In this document: one piece after another, positions 52,456 through 61,721 of the stretch
Layout: each line of letters begins with the position of its first letter
Numbering within the stretch: the stretch's first letter is position 1
From: Piper betle
Lineage: Eukaryota > Streptophyta > Magnoliopsida > Piperales > Piperaceae
Assembly (NCBI GenBank): GCA_033002965.1
Contig: JAURVB010013304.1
Location: 62,001-126,000, forward strand
DNA: 64,000 bases
Direction: 5' to 3'
Translations under genes and position numbers: made by a program
Notes under the pieces: model-generated
Told to the model about the DNA's origin: nothing
Database searches by the model: none
The model's input: the letters and a program-made list of their open reading frames with translations, nothing else

Positions 52456-53151
52456 AGGACTGCTATGGTGCGTTGCAAGTTTTTGCAGCGCACCATATGC
52501 TGCTGAACGAGAGCCGCTTGATCTCGTTCATCCTCCACCCTTCAGATTTGTAACCCGATTGCCCGCCCGACCTGCCCGACCCGCCCGAACTGGCCCTCTT
52601 GCCCACGACTGCGCCACCGCCTGTCACCGCGGCCTCGCCCCTTGCCGGCGGCCCCGCCCTCCACCCCCTCCCCCACTCGGCCACCGCCCGACGCCATGGT
52701 CCCCGCCCCAGCTGGCACCCTACTGCCACTGCCAACCCCTCCGCCACCACCCAGGGCGGTGGTGGAGGGGGAGTGGTGGGGGGCGCCAACTGGGGGCAGG
52801 CAGGGGGGAGGGGGCGCAGATTGGGCCGTGGCGAAGAGGGGGGGGGGGTTGGCGATGGCAGCAGGGTGCCAGCTAGGGGTGGGGATCACAACGGCGGGCT
52901 GTGGCCGGGTGGGAGGAGGGGGGTGGAGGGCGGGGTCGCCAACAAGGGGCGAAGCCGCAGCGGTAGGTGGTGGCGCGGTCGCATGCCAGAGGGCCGGTTC
53001 GGGCAGGTCAGGCTGGTCGGGCGGGCAATCAGGTCTGCAAATATGGAAAGGTGGGAGGATGAACGAGAGCCGCTAGATTTTGATCCAACGGCTCTCATTC
53101 AGTAGCATATGGTGCGCTACAAAAACTTACAGCGCACCATAGTATTTTCCC
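52454..53151. mobile_element. Inverted-repeat element (TIR about 120 bp) between TA tracts
   Basis: The left end (52454-52575) and right end (53030-53151) are clear inverted copies. Shared blocks are ctatggtgcg, gtttttgcagcgcaccatat, tgaacgagagccgct, gttcatcctcc and gattgcccgcc. Each end folds on itself: tatggtgcgttgcaa pairs with ttgcagcgcaccata, and on the right atggtgcgct pairs with agcgcaccat. A second hairpin at the right is gagagccg...cggctctc. The core is GC-rich, with no real gene. (TA)n tracts lie on both sides. It is non-autonomous and its superfamily is not assignable by eye. Confidence 0.85.
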
Positions 53152-53173
53152 ATATATATATATATATGATCAC

Positions 53174-53610
53174 AAACTCGCTTTTTAATTACAGAACAGA
53201 AATGTAACCCAAAACAGAGAATAATACACAGATATATTTACATATAACAAAGTAAAGCACATATAAACATAAACATAAAAGACAATATAATATAAACAGA
53301 GTGTTGTGGAAGATCAGTCGTAACCGCAACCACGAACATAAAATAAAAGAAAAGCCTATCTTTGAGGCTGACGTTATCGTAAAGACTGAAAGTAAATGAT
53401 ATATATCCTCTTTTGAGGAGCTTTCTAAATTATCTCTAAGCCTAACTCAGAGGCATAATTCAAAGGAGAGTGATAGTTACCAATTTAGAAGCTTTTATAC
53501 TTTTTTCACGGTATCTTACAATCACTCCTGGTGAAATTCTGGATTTCACTCTTTTACTCACTCACGTAAATACAGATACATACAACGTATACATACAGTA
53601 TATGGACAAA
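53174..53610 (-). repeat. Left copy of the inverted viral intergenic region
   Basis: 437 bp that match 58361-58797 in reverse complement with few differences (for example aactcgctttttaatta against taattaaaaagcgagtt). It lies downstream of the second viral ORF, the natural place for the intergenic promoter region in a circular pararetrovirus genome. Confidence 0.92.
53494..53499 (-). promoter_or_regulatory. TATA box of the viral promoter, left copy
   Basis: On the minus strand aaaaaagtataaaag places TATAAA at 53499-53494, after a purine-rich region upstream. It would drive transcription leftwards, out of the insertion. The mirror copy is at 58472-58477. Assignment is by position and motif only. 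Confidence 0.6.
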
Positions 53611-54096
53611 TACTGATGTATATATATTCAAACTTTACAATAACAAATACAGTATTAAATACAAAATACCATACAATATAGAATACAAACCACGACTGTG
53701 CAGATCAAACTTAAACTGAAATTTTTTTTCTTCAAAACTTTCTTATAAGCAAACTGATATCACAGACTCTAAATAGAAGTTTATGAACGAAAACTCAGGA
53801 AAGAACCGCAAACAGCGGAACTCAGATAAACGCTAGAACAGAGAGAAACAGACGAAGGAAAAGCGCGACCCAGACTAAACAAAGGAAAACTAGATGAAAT
53901 AGAACTGAGAAAAGGATCAGACCAAAAGAGATGAAATACGTTCAGAGAGAAGTAAAGCAAAGAAAACTTGAGAGAGACGAAGGACTCGAGAGAAAGCCAG
54001 AGGAAGAAAGCAGAAGAGAGAAAACGTCCTTCTTTTCTCCTTCTACACTTCTGAATTTATAACCGAAGGGGAGACACAAGTGGGGTCCACCATTTA

Positions 54097-55719
54097 TTAA
54101 AGAGATTCCTTGGGACCCTTAGTAGGACCAGTTGTGGGACCAGTGGGACCAGTGGGAGGAGATGACGGAGGCTCATTAAAGACTTTCAGATGGTCTCTAT
54201 ATTCTTTAGCAGTTCTTCTGATCTGAGGGATAATTTCTGCAGTTGGGCCAGAGGGACCCACATCTGCCTGGACAGTATTCCAAGGAGAAGATTTCTTTGG
54301 TGGGAGTTGAGTAGAAGACTCCTGACTCATAACAACGGTAGGCGAAGCTACTGGTGAAGGAGACTGTCTTCGAGAGGGACACATCATTGTGATATGTCCA
54401 TATTGTCCATAGCAATAGCATCGAGGGCCTAGTTCAAAATCAAACTCCGTGTCTGGTGCCTCTGGGCAGAGTAACGCCGTGTGACCGTGTTCTTTGCATA
54501 GTTGGCAAAACAAGTCTTTTTCACTCCATGGTGACTGAGCAAATTGACCGAATTGTGATGAAGGGGCTTCAGTCTACTTGATTTTCTCTCCCGCAGCTTC
54601 AATAACTACTTGAGGTTGTGGAACTCCTTGGGGTTGTGGAACTGCACCATATCTATCTAACATGTGAGCTATTCGCATTACTTCATCTTCAGGCATCTTT
54701 GGCATATCTTCCTGCAACTTTAAAACCCATGAATAAATGTTAGGTGATAGTGCTGGTAGAGGCACTGAAGGGGTACTATTCAAGGGAGGATCTGGCTTAT
54801 TGAATATTACATTTCTACTAGGAATGACTAGAGAACGGTTAAATTTATCCCACCATCTAATATACACAGTGTAAGCCAGAGATGAAACTGGAATCCCTTG
54901 ATCATCAAAGGTGTAAAAGCAGAAGTTCTAGGATAAAATCCAGGGGATTCTGTAATACATCAGGAAATAATAAAATGGATTTCTAAAAGACATTTGGATG
55001 AGTTGATGAAACTTATCAAACTGAGTTCTATAATATTTTGGCAGATATTCAAGAGTAGGGCCAAACTTTCCTAACCATTGGTGAAACCACATGGGAATAA
55101 GACACGGTTTTTCAAGATCACAACGGATAAACCAGGAGTGTTGTGATGTAGGATTTTGATATAGTAAGACTTTATCAAAAGCTTCTATATAATCCCAATA
55201 AGTATATTCTGTGGGAAACATTCCAGGAGGAGGCTTTGCAACATGAAACTTTCTAAAGGTGTTTGGATGACCATATTCTTCTAAAGAAACTATTTTCTGA
55301 ATAACCAATTTACTATAGGATATCTTAGTTTCATAATCTTCAGGATATTTTAAAGTAGTACCATACTCATCTCCAGCATAGCAATGAGTTATTTCGCAGG
55401 AGCTCATATCCTGTAATATACACTCGTAGAAAAATCTAGTCTTGCTAGAGATCACAGGGAAATGAGAATATTGGGAGAAATGATGTCTGGCAATTTCGGC
55501 TGGGTCACAAGTTTCTAGAACATCTGGAGTTTGTTCAAGATAACAGAGACAGTAAGAAACTGGTTTGTGTATATAAGGGCTTAAATTCTTGAAATTAGGC
55601 TGTAACTCAGGGTTTTCCTCATTAGGTATGTAAGGGTAATTTTTGTAAAAAGGTGGAATATTCTTTGAATATTTAGGCTGCATAGGCCACAGTGGCATTT
55701 TTCCCTTGCCCTTGTCCAT
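54097..55719 (-). pseudogene. Second viral ORF with C-terminal zinc knuckles, two in-frame TAG codons
   Basis: One continuous frame of 541 codons starts at 55719, overlapping the end of the RT frame by 47 bp. It is broken by TAG at 54928-54930 and TAG at 54574-54576. The first part is rich in Tyr, Phe and Trp (for example FHQWLGKFGPTLEYLPKYY). After the first stop come a Trp-rich block (VYIRWWDKFN) and a Pro-rich linker. The end has CQLCKEHGHTALLC, a good CX2CX4HX4C knuckle, then CYCYGQYGHITMMC, which has Tyr where the second Cys is expected. The role is unknown to me; nucleic-acid binding is likely from the knuckle. Confidence 0.75.
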
Positions 55720-57142
55720 ATTCCCCCTGCAAAAATTTCCGAGTAAGATAATCAGGTAAGGAATTTGCTAAACCAGGTATATATTCGATTTCAAAATCAA
55801 AACTAGCTAACAGTGCTTGCCATTTAGCAAAGATATGTTTGGATGCCAGATTTTGTACATCTTTTTCTAATATGAATTTAGCTGATGTACAGTCAATACG
55901 CAACAAGAATTTAGAATTTAACAAGTCATCTTGAAATTTTAATATACAATTGACTATACTTAACATTTCTTGTTTAATTGTGGAATATTTTGACTGTGTC
56001 TCATTCCATAGTCCAGAATGAAATCTAATAATAAAAGGTTTATTATTGATTTGTTGTTTTAGGATTCCCCCATATCCGAGGGCAGAGGCATCTGTTTTCA
56101 CTATCTTTAAGGATGTGGGATGAGGTAATGTTAAACAAGGTATATATTTACTTTTCTGTTTAATATTTTGTACTGCTTTTGTATGAGCATCTGTCCAAGA
56201 AGATGGATTCTTTTTTAATCTTTGAAAGAGTAATTTACAGTCAAAAGCTAAATCTTTATAGAATTCAGAAATATAATTTAAACTTCCTAAAAATCTCTGT
56301 AATTGCTTTTTATCTAGGATTTTATCAGGAAAGTTATTAGAAAATTCTAATACTCTTTGTATAGGTTTGATATTGCCATTTTCAATATAATGTCCTAAAT
56401 ATCTAATTTCAGTTTGAACTAAATTCATTTTAGGTTTTGATAAGACTATCCCATTTGTGATTGCTATTTTATAAAATTGATTAAGATGTTTAAAGTGTTG
56501 ATCTATAGAATTACTATAAACTAACACATCATCTATGTAAACAATTATAAAATTCACATATGGATAAAATATATCATTCATAATCTTTTGAAATTCAGAT
56601 GGAGCATTTTTTAGTCCAAAAGGCATTACGTTCCATTCATATTGTCCAAAAGGGACATTAAAGGCTGTTTTGTACCTATCTTCTTCTTTAATTTGAATTT
56701 GCCAGAATCCTGACTTTAAATCAAATTTACTAAAGATTTGTGCTTGATATAATCTTTTTAGTAAATATTTTTTATTAGGAATTGGATATCTAATCCATTT
56801 CAAAACTTTATTTAATGGTTTATAATTTATAACTAATCTTGGTGCACCTCTTTCTATTTCTGAAGCTTTATATACATAAAAAGCTGCACATGACCATGGA
56901 GATTTACTTTCTCTAATTAATTTATTGTCTAATAGTTTTTTAATTTCTTTTTGACAATAATCAACTAATTCTTGATTCATTTGTATTGGTCTTGCTTTTG
57001 TAGGAATTAATTTATCTGTAAATCCTATTTCATATGGAAGAGAAACTTCATGTTTCTTTCTATTCCAAAACGCAATCGGTAAGTCATTACATAAATCTTT
57101 TTCAAATAAATTTTTAATATCTTTAATTCTATTTTCAATCAT
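55673..57142 (-). CDS. Viral reverse transcriptase and RNase H
   Basis: 489 open codons counted from the Met at 57142. The frame is also open upstream to the TAA that ends the protease part. The RT shows PLVIN-type sequence (RLVINYKPLN), FSKFDLKSGFWQI, FGLKNAPSEFQ and the catalytic YIDDVLVYS. The RNase H region has TDASALGYGG, KQEMLSIV and LRIDC, supplying the acidic active-site residues. The pattern is that of Caulimoviridae and related Ty3-type enzymes. There are no internal stops. Enzyme motifs look intact although the element around it is broken. Confidence 0.92.
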   Translation of the reverse strand: MIENRIKDIKNLFEKDLCNDLPIAFWNRKKHEVSLPYEIGFTDKLIPTKARPIQMNQELVDYCQKEIKKLLDNKLIRESKSPWSCAAFYVYKASEIERGAPRLVINYKPLNKVLKWIRYPIPNKKYLLKRLYQAQIFSKFDLKSGFWQIQIKEEDRYKTAFNVPFGQYEWNVMPFGLKNAPSEFQKIMNDIFYPYVNFIIVYIDDVLVYSNSIDQHFKHLNQFYKIAITNGIVLSKPKMNLVQTEIRYLGHYIENGNIKPIQRVLEFSNNFPDKILDKKQLQRFLGSLNYISEFYKDLAFDCKLLFQRLKKNPSSWTDAHTKAVQNIKQKSKYIPCLTLPHPTSLKIVKTDASALGYGGILKQQINNKPFIIRFHSGLWNETQSKYSTIKQEMLSIVNCILKFQDDLLNSKFLLRIDCTSAKFILEKDVQNLASKHIFAKWQALLASFDFEIEYIPGLANSLPDYLTRKFLQGEYGQGQGKNATVAYAA

Positions 57143-57256
57143 TGGAGTTTTTAATTTTGTTTCTAAAAGTACATGATTAATTTCATCTTGTAAATATGTT
57201 ATTTGTTTAATTTTATTTTTCTGTTTATTTTTTATTACAGAAATAAATGTTTGTCT

Positions 57257-58006
57257 TTAAGGAAATTCTAATTTAAATGTAATGTCCTTTCCTTGTAGAT
57301 GAGTGTGAATACCTACATCATCTATAAAGAAAGGTTCTATTAATGCTGTAAAAGGATTTCCTAAAATTACTTCTGAGCCAATAGTTTTTACTAGAATAAA
57401 AGTTAAATACATTCTAACATCTCCTATGCATACTACTGCATTGGATAGTTTATAATTAACCTTTAATCTTTCTTCATTGGCTGCTGATAATGTTTGAGTT
57501 GTTTTCTTATAATATTTAGTTGGAATTAGGCCTTCTTGAATAATATTTCGATCTGCTCCAGTATCAACTAAAGCTAACGTTTCCAAACTAAATTCATTTT
57601 TAATAATTATTTTTATTCTTAAGACATATTTACGAGTAATTGTTTGTTCAATTATGTTTAAATAATTTTCCTCTTGTTGAGGTTCCTGTTTTGTTGAAGA
57701 TTCACCTATATGAAAAGTATTAAGATTTTCAAAAACTTTTAAATCTTCTTCTTCAGTGTCTTCTGAATTATGATCTTGTATTTCATTATTTAATTCTAAA
57801 ATTTCTATTCTTCTTTTTAAGTTAGAAATTTCTGTTTTTAATTCATTTATTTCTTTTCTTAGATCATTTATAGTAATTGGTTTTTCAGGTTTTATTCTTG
57901 TTAATACCTCAGTCATCATATAAGAGGGATTTAACATTGCTTCAGTTTGGGGTTTAAATCTTTTCTCTTCTTTTTGAGTTTTATTAGTTTCTATGATTCT
58001 TTCCAT
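57257..58006 (-). CDS. Viral aspartic protease part of the polyprotein
   Basis: 249 codons. A Glu/Lys-rich coiled-coil-like first half is followed by a retropepsin core with LALVDTGADRNII (catalytic DTG) and EVILGNPF. A single TAA at 57257-57259 separates it from the RT; the two lie in the same frame, with 38 open codons between that stop and the first RT Met. The stop is probably a decay mutation in a former polyprotein. Confidence 0.85.
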   Translation of the reverse strand: MERIIETNKTQKEEKRFKPQTEAMLNPSYMMTEVLTRIKPEKPITINDLRKEINELKTEISNLKRRIEILELNNEIQDHNSEDTEEEDLKVFENLNTFHIGESSTKQEPQQEENYLNIIEQTITRKYVLRIKIIIKNEFSLETLALVDTGADRNIIQEGLIPTKYYKKTTQTLSAANEERLKVNYKLSNAVVCIGDVRMYLTFILVKTIGSEVILGNPFTALIEPFFIDDVGIHTHLQGKDITFKLEFP

Positions 58007-58329
58007 ATATTTTCTTTTTCTTCTTTATCAGAAATATTATCAATCATATCTAATAATAACTCTTCTTGGGCTGAAATTACATTAATAGTAATTTTATTTA
58101 AATCCATTATAGTGTTATTATTTTCACATTCACAAGAACTATTGTCACTACTACCACTACTTTCTTCAGAAGTATTAATTTCTAAAGCTTCATATTCAGA
58201 AGTCTCTGTAGTAGAGTCATGTTCTTGTAATATTTTTAATAAAGATTCTTTTTCTTCATCTGGTATGTTTAATTCTCTTATCTTTTTTATGTAATTTACA
58301 TTGATTTCTAGTATGGCCAGGTTTTCCAC
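57991..58329 (-). CDS. Acidic viral ORF fragment
   Basis: 112 codons, strongly acidic and Ser-rich in the middle (EESSGSSDNSSCECENN). It overlaps the protease frame by 16 bp in another frame. It may be the remaining tail of the coat-protein region or a separate small ORF. The viral sequence stops about 30 bp upstream, where the inverted intergenic copy begins, so the movement-protein part is missing. Confidence 0.5.
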   Translation of the reverse strand: MENLAILEINVNYIKKIRELNIPDEEKESLLKILQEHDSTTETSEYEALEINTSEESSGSSDNSSCECENNNTIMDLNKITINVISAQEELLLDMIDNISDKEEKENIWKES

Positions 58330-58360
58330 CAGATAAAATCTTTGTAAATTACATAAAATC

Positions 58361-58797
58361 TTTGTCCATATACTATATGTATACGTTGTATGTATCTGTA
58401 TTTACGTGAGTGAGTAAAAGAGTGAAATCCAGAATTTCACCAGGAGTGATTGTAAGATACCGTGAAAAAAGTATAAAAGTTTCTAAATTGGTAACTATCA
58501 CTCTCCTTTGAATTATGCCTCTGAGTTAGGCTTAGAGATAATTTAGAAAGCTCCTCAAAAGAGGATATATATCATTTACTTTCAGTCTTTACGATAACAC
58601 CAGCCTCAAAGATAGGCTTTTCTTTTATTTTATGTTCGTGGTTGCGGTTACGGCTGATCTTCCACAACACTCTATTTATATTATATTGTCTTTTATGTTT
58701 ATGTTTATATGTGCTTTACTTTGTTATATGTAAATATATCTGTGCATTATTCTCTGTTTTGGGTTACATTTCTATTCCGTAATTAAAAAGCGAGTTT
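58361..58797 (+). repeat. Right copy of the inverted viral intergenic region
   Basis: Reverse complement of 53174-53610. It carries TATAAA at 58472-58477 on the plus strand, pointing rightwards out of the element. Because it is inverted relative to the viral genes it cannot be the ordinary upstream intergenic region. It reflects a head-to-head rearrangement. Confidence 0.92.
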
Positions 58798-58808
58798 TAT
58801 ATATATAT

Positions 58809-59921
58809 GAGAGCCGATTTCCTGCACCAGAGGCAGGAAATCGGCTCTCTGCGCCACAATGATCTGGGCCGTCTAATTACAAGGACGACCTAGATTTATT
58901 AGTTTTTTTTTTTAAAAAATTTAATTTAATCTGGACCGTCCGATTAGAAGGACGGTCCACATCATACGGAGGGGCAGAGGCGGAGCGCGCGCCGCCGTGG
59001 TGGGGGAGGGTGGCCGACCCTTTGCCCCGGCGCCCGCCACCTGGCCCCCGCCCTGGCGCCCGCCCCGGTCCCCGCCCCGGCGCCCGCCAAGGCCCCCCGC
59101 CCCGGCCCCCGCCACGGCCAGATCTGGCTGTTGCTAGATGCGGGCGGGCAGCCGCGGCCAGATCTGTCTGCCACCGGCCAGATCCGGCCGCGACAGGCCG
59201 GACCTGGCCGTCGCCCGACCAAATCTGGCCGGCGGCTGCCAGATCTGACCGCAGCTGCCCGCCCGCATCTGGCGGCGGCCCGACCCTTTGCCCCGGCGCC
59301 CGCCACGGCCCCGGCCCCCGCCCTGGCGCCCGCCCCGGCCCCCGCCCGTCGCCCGCCCCGGCCCCGGCCCCCGCCACGGCCCGATCTGGCCGCCACCAGA
59401 TGCGGGCGGGCAGTCGCGGCTAGATCTGGCCGCCGCCAGCCAGATCCGGTTGCGACAGGCCGGACCTGGCCGTCGCCCGACCATATTTGGCCGGGGGACG
59501 GCCAGGTCCGGCCTGTCGCGGCCGGATCTAGCCTGCGGCGGCCAGATTTGGCTGCGGCTGCTCGCCCGCATCTGGCGGTAGCCAGATCTGGGGGCGGCAC
59601 TCCGCCTCCGCCCCCCATGCCGCCCTCGCCCCGCCTCGCCCACCCCCGGCCGGCCACGACGGGGTCGATGGGGAGCGGGGCGGACAGGCGTCCGCGGCTA
59701 GGCGGCGTCCGCGGCGGGGGAGCGAGGAGGAGGGAGGGGGGAGCCTCACGAAGGGGTGGCGGCCGGGAGGGGCGACGACGCGACGGAGCGGTGGTGCTAA
59801 AGGCGGCGGTATTTTTGGAAATTTTTTTTTAAATAAGAGATCTAGGCCTTCCTTATAATCGGACGGCCCAGAGAAGAGCTTGGGGCAGGAAATTTTTTCT
59901 GCCCCTTGCTCTTCTTCACTT

Positions 59922-59926
<5 letters not shown>
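58809..59926. mobile_element. Large GC-rich hairpin-ended element between TA tracts
   Basis: The left end is a strong hairpin, gagagccgatttcctgc pairing with gcaggaaatcggctctc (58809-58849). The right end has ggggcag...ctgcccc (59882-59905). Inside each end is a related block (left ctgggccgtctaattacaagg, right its near complement ccttataatcggacggcccag), giving diverged inverted ends. The core contains a duplicated segment of about 180 bp (about 59110-59280 and 59395-59590) rich in agatctgg and cggccagatc. TA tracts flank both sides (58797-58808 and 59927-59987). All long reading frames in the core are Ala/Gly/Pro/Arg-rich artefacts. Confidence 0.75.
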
Positions 59927-59987
<61 letters not shown>

Positions 59988-60717
59988 GAGGGCGGATTTA
60001 CTGTGCTCAAGCACAGGCAAGCTGCCTTTGCTTGAGCCATCCGGCCGTTGGATTCAATCCAACAGCTGGATAAAAAAAAAGTGCCGCCGCCGGCAACGCG
60101 CCGCCGCCGCCGCCGGCCGATGCGACCCCCTGCCCGGCCCATCGCCGCCCCCGGCCGACGGGGCGGTGACCCCCTCCCCCCACCATCGGCGGCGACGGGG
60201 TGGCAAATCTAGCCGCCCCGCTCTTCCCCTGCCGGCCCGCCGCCCCGCCCGCCCCGACGCGCCCCGCCCGCCACCCAGTCGCCGTCCCCCGCCCGCCACC
60301 CCGCCCCGTCCCCCGCCTGCCACCCCGCTATGCCGCGCCCCCTCGGCCCCCGCCCCCGCCCGCCACCCCGCCGCGCCCCTCGGCCCCTGCCCGCCACCCC
60401 TCCGCGCCCCCCTCGGCCACCGCCAGCGCCCCCCTCGGCCCCCGCCCGCCACCCCGCCACGCGCGCCCCCCGCGTGCGACCGGCGACCACGCGGCCGCCG
60501 CCCCCGGACCAACCCCGTCCCCTGTCGCCGCCGCCCCCCGGCCGTCGCCGTGGCCGGGCCCCTTGCCCCTCCGCCGTCGCTGCTGCGGCGGCGCCGGCGG
60601 CCACCCCTTTTGTTTTGTTTTTTTTGATCTTGGCCGTTGGATGCTAATCCAACGGCCAAGATCAAACTTGAGCACAGGCAAGCTGCCTGTGCTCAAGCAC
60701 AAGAATCTTATTTCCTC
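59988..60717. mobile_element. GC-rich hairpin-ended element between TA tracts
   Basis: The left end has ctgtgctcaagcacag and ggcaagctgcc. The right end has ttgagcacaggca and tgcctgtgctcaa as a near-perfect palindrome (60668-60696), and the two ends are inverted copies. Next to each lies a second hairpin: left ggccgttggattcaatcc (about 60040-60075), right gatcttggccgttgg to its complement (60626-60663). The core is about 500 bp of very GC-rich sequence without a gene. TA tracts lie at 59927-59987 and 60718-60740. Confidence 0.82.
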
Positions 60718-60740
60718 TATATATATATATATATATATAT

Positions 60741-61696
60741 AAGGCAAGTATGCGTTGCCCTATTTTGGTAGTACATACAGTGCTCGTCTTATGGACACGA
60801 GTTAAATTTTTATTACAAAATAAATTTATTACAAAATATTTTTAAAAAAAATAAAATAATTCCATAATAAATTATTTTAACTCGAGTCGTGATTGAGTAA
60901 AATTTTTATTAGGATATTATTTTATATTTTTTTAAAAAATTTTCATAATATTAACTCAAATCGGGATCGAGTAAAGTTTTTATTACAAAATTATTTTATT
61001 TTTTTAAATTTTTTCTTAATATTAAGTGAAGTCGGGATCGAGTTAAGTTTTTATTATAAAATTATTTTATTTTTTTAAATTTATTTCGTAATATTAATTT
61101 GAGTCCGATCGAATTTAAAATTTTATTACCAAAATACCCTCCCCTATTTCTTACCCGTTTGTTCTGGCGCGCCACCCCCCACCGGCGACCTTGCCGCCGG
61201 CTGCCCATTGGCCAACAATATCGCCGCCTCGGGGTTGGGTGGGCCTGCTAGGAAATGCATGGTGCCGGCCAGGCAGGGGCAGTCGTGAACCAAAGGAGCA
61301 ATGCGGGGAGGGGGAACCCCGTGGCTGCTGGTGGGGGCGGTGGGGGACGGCTGCGGGCAGGGCTTAGGGGGGCTTGGCCAGGGGTGTGACGGGGCTGGGG
61401 GCAGGGCAGGGCCAGGGCGGGGTGCGGCGAAAACCAGCGAGAGAGGGGGCCTCATGTGGGTGGGGAGCAACGCAGGGTGGGCGCCGTGGCTGCTGGCTGG
61501 GGCGGTGGGGGACGGCGGCTGCAAGAAGGGCTGAGGGGGGACTTGGCTGGGGCGGGATGGGGCCAGAGCTAGGGGCAGGGCGTCATCGAGGGAGCGGCGT
61601 GAAAGGGGGGGGGTTGGAAAGGGTAACAAAGAAAAATAGAGTGTGGGCCATTGGATATGCGCCCGCCAAACAGGGCAGCGCATAGGAGTATTTTGG
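60741..61696. mobile_element. TA-bounded element related to the 43.8-45.8 kb composite
   Basis: The left end tatgcgttgccctattttgg (60748-60767) is matched, inverted, by the right end (ccaaacagggcagcgcata, then attttgg to 61696). The left third repeats ttttattacaaaattatttt-like units with cgagtc or gatcgag motifs, the same family as the array at 44.2-45.2 kb. 61168-61250 resembles 44925-45000. The right part is G-rich. TA tracts lie on both sides (60718-60740, 61697-61706). Confidence 0.72.
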
Positions 61697-61721
61697 TATA
61701 TATATAGGATATTATCTAGAC

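Larger units (their letters stand above)
53152..58808 (-). mobile_element. Endogenous pararetrovirus (Caulimoviridae-like), truncated and rearranged
   Basis: The insertion lies exactly between two TA tracts (53152-53168 and 58797-58808). On the minus strand it carries, in order, an acidic ORF, an aspartic protease, reverse transcriptase/RNase H, and a second ORF ending in a zinc knuckle. No integrase or LTR is present, and no movement protein is seen. Its two ends (53174-53610 and 58361-58797) are the same intergenic region in opposite orientation. The gene set and TA-tract insertion fit florendovirus-like endogenous viruses; that genus is an inference. In-frame stops mark it as an old, non-functional copy. 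Confidence 0.88.

Noticed and set aside
58877..60747. Open frames of up to 233 codons in the GC-rich elements
   Set aside because: Same reason: Ala/Pro/Gly/Arg repeats in overlapping frames on both strands of non-coding element cores.
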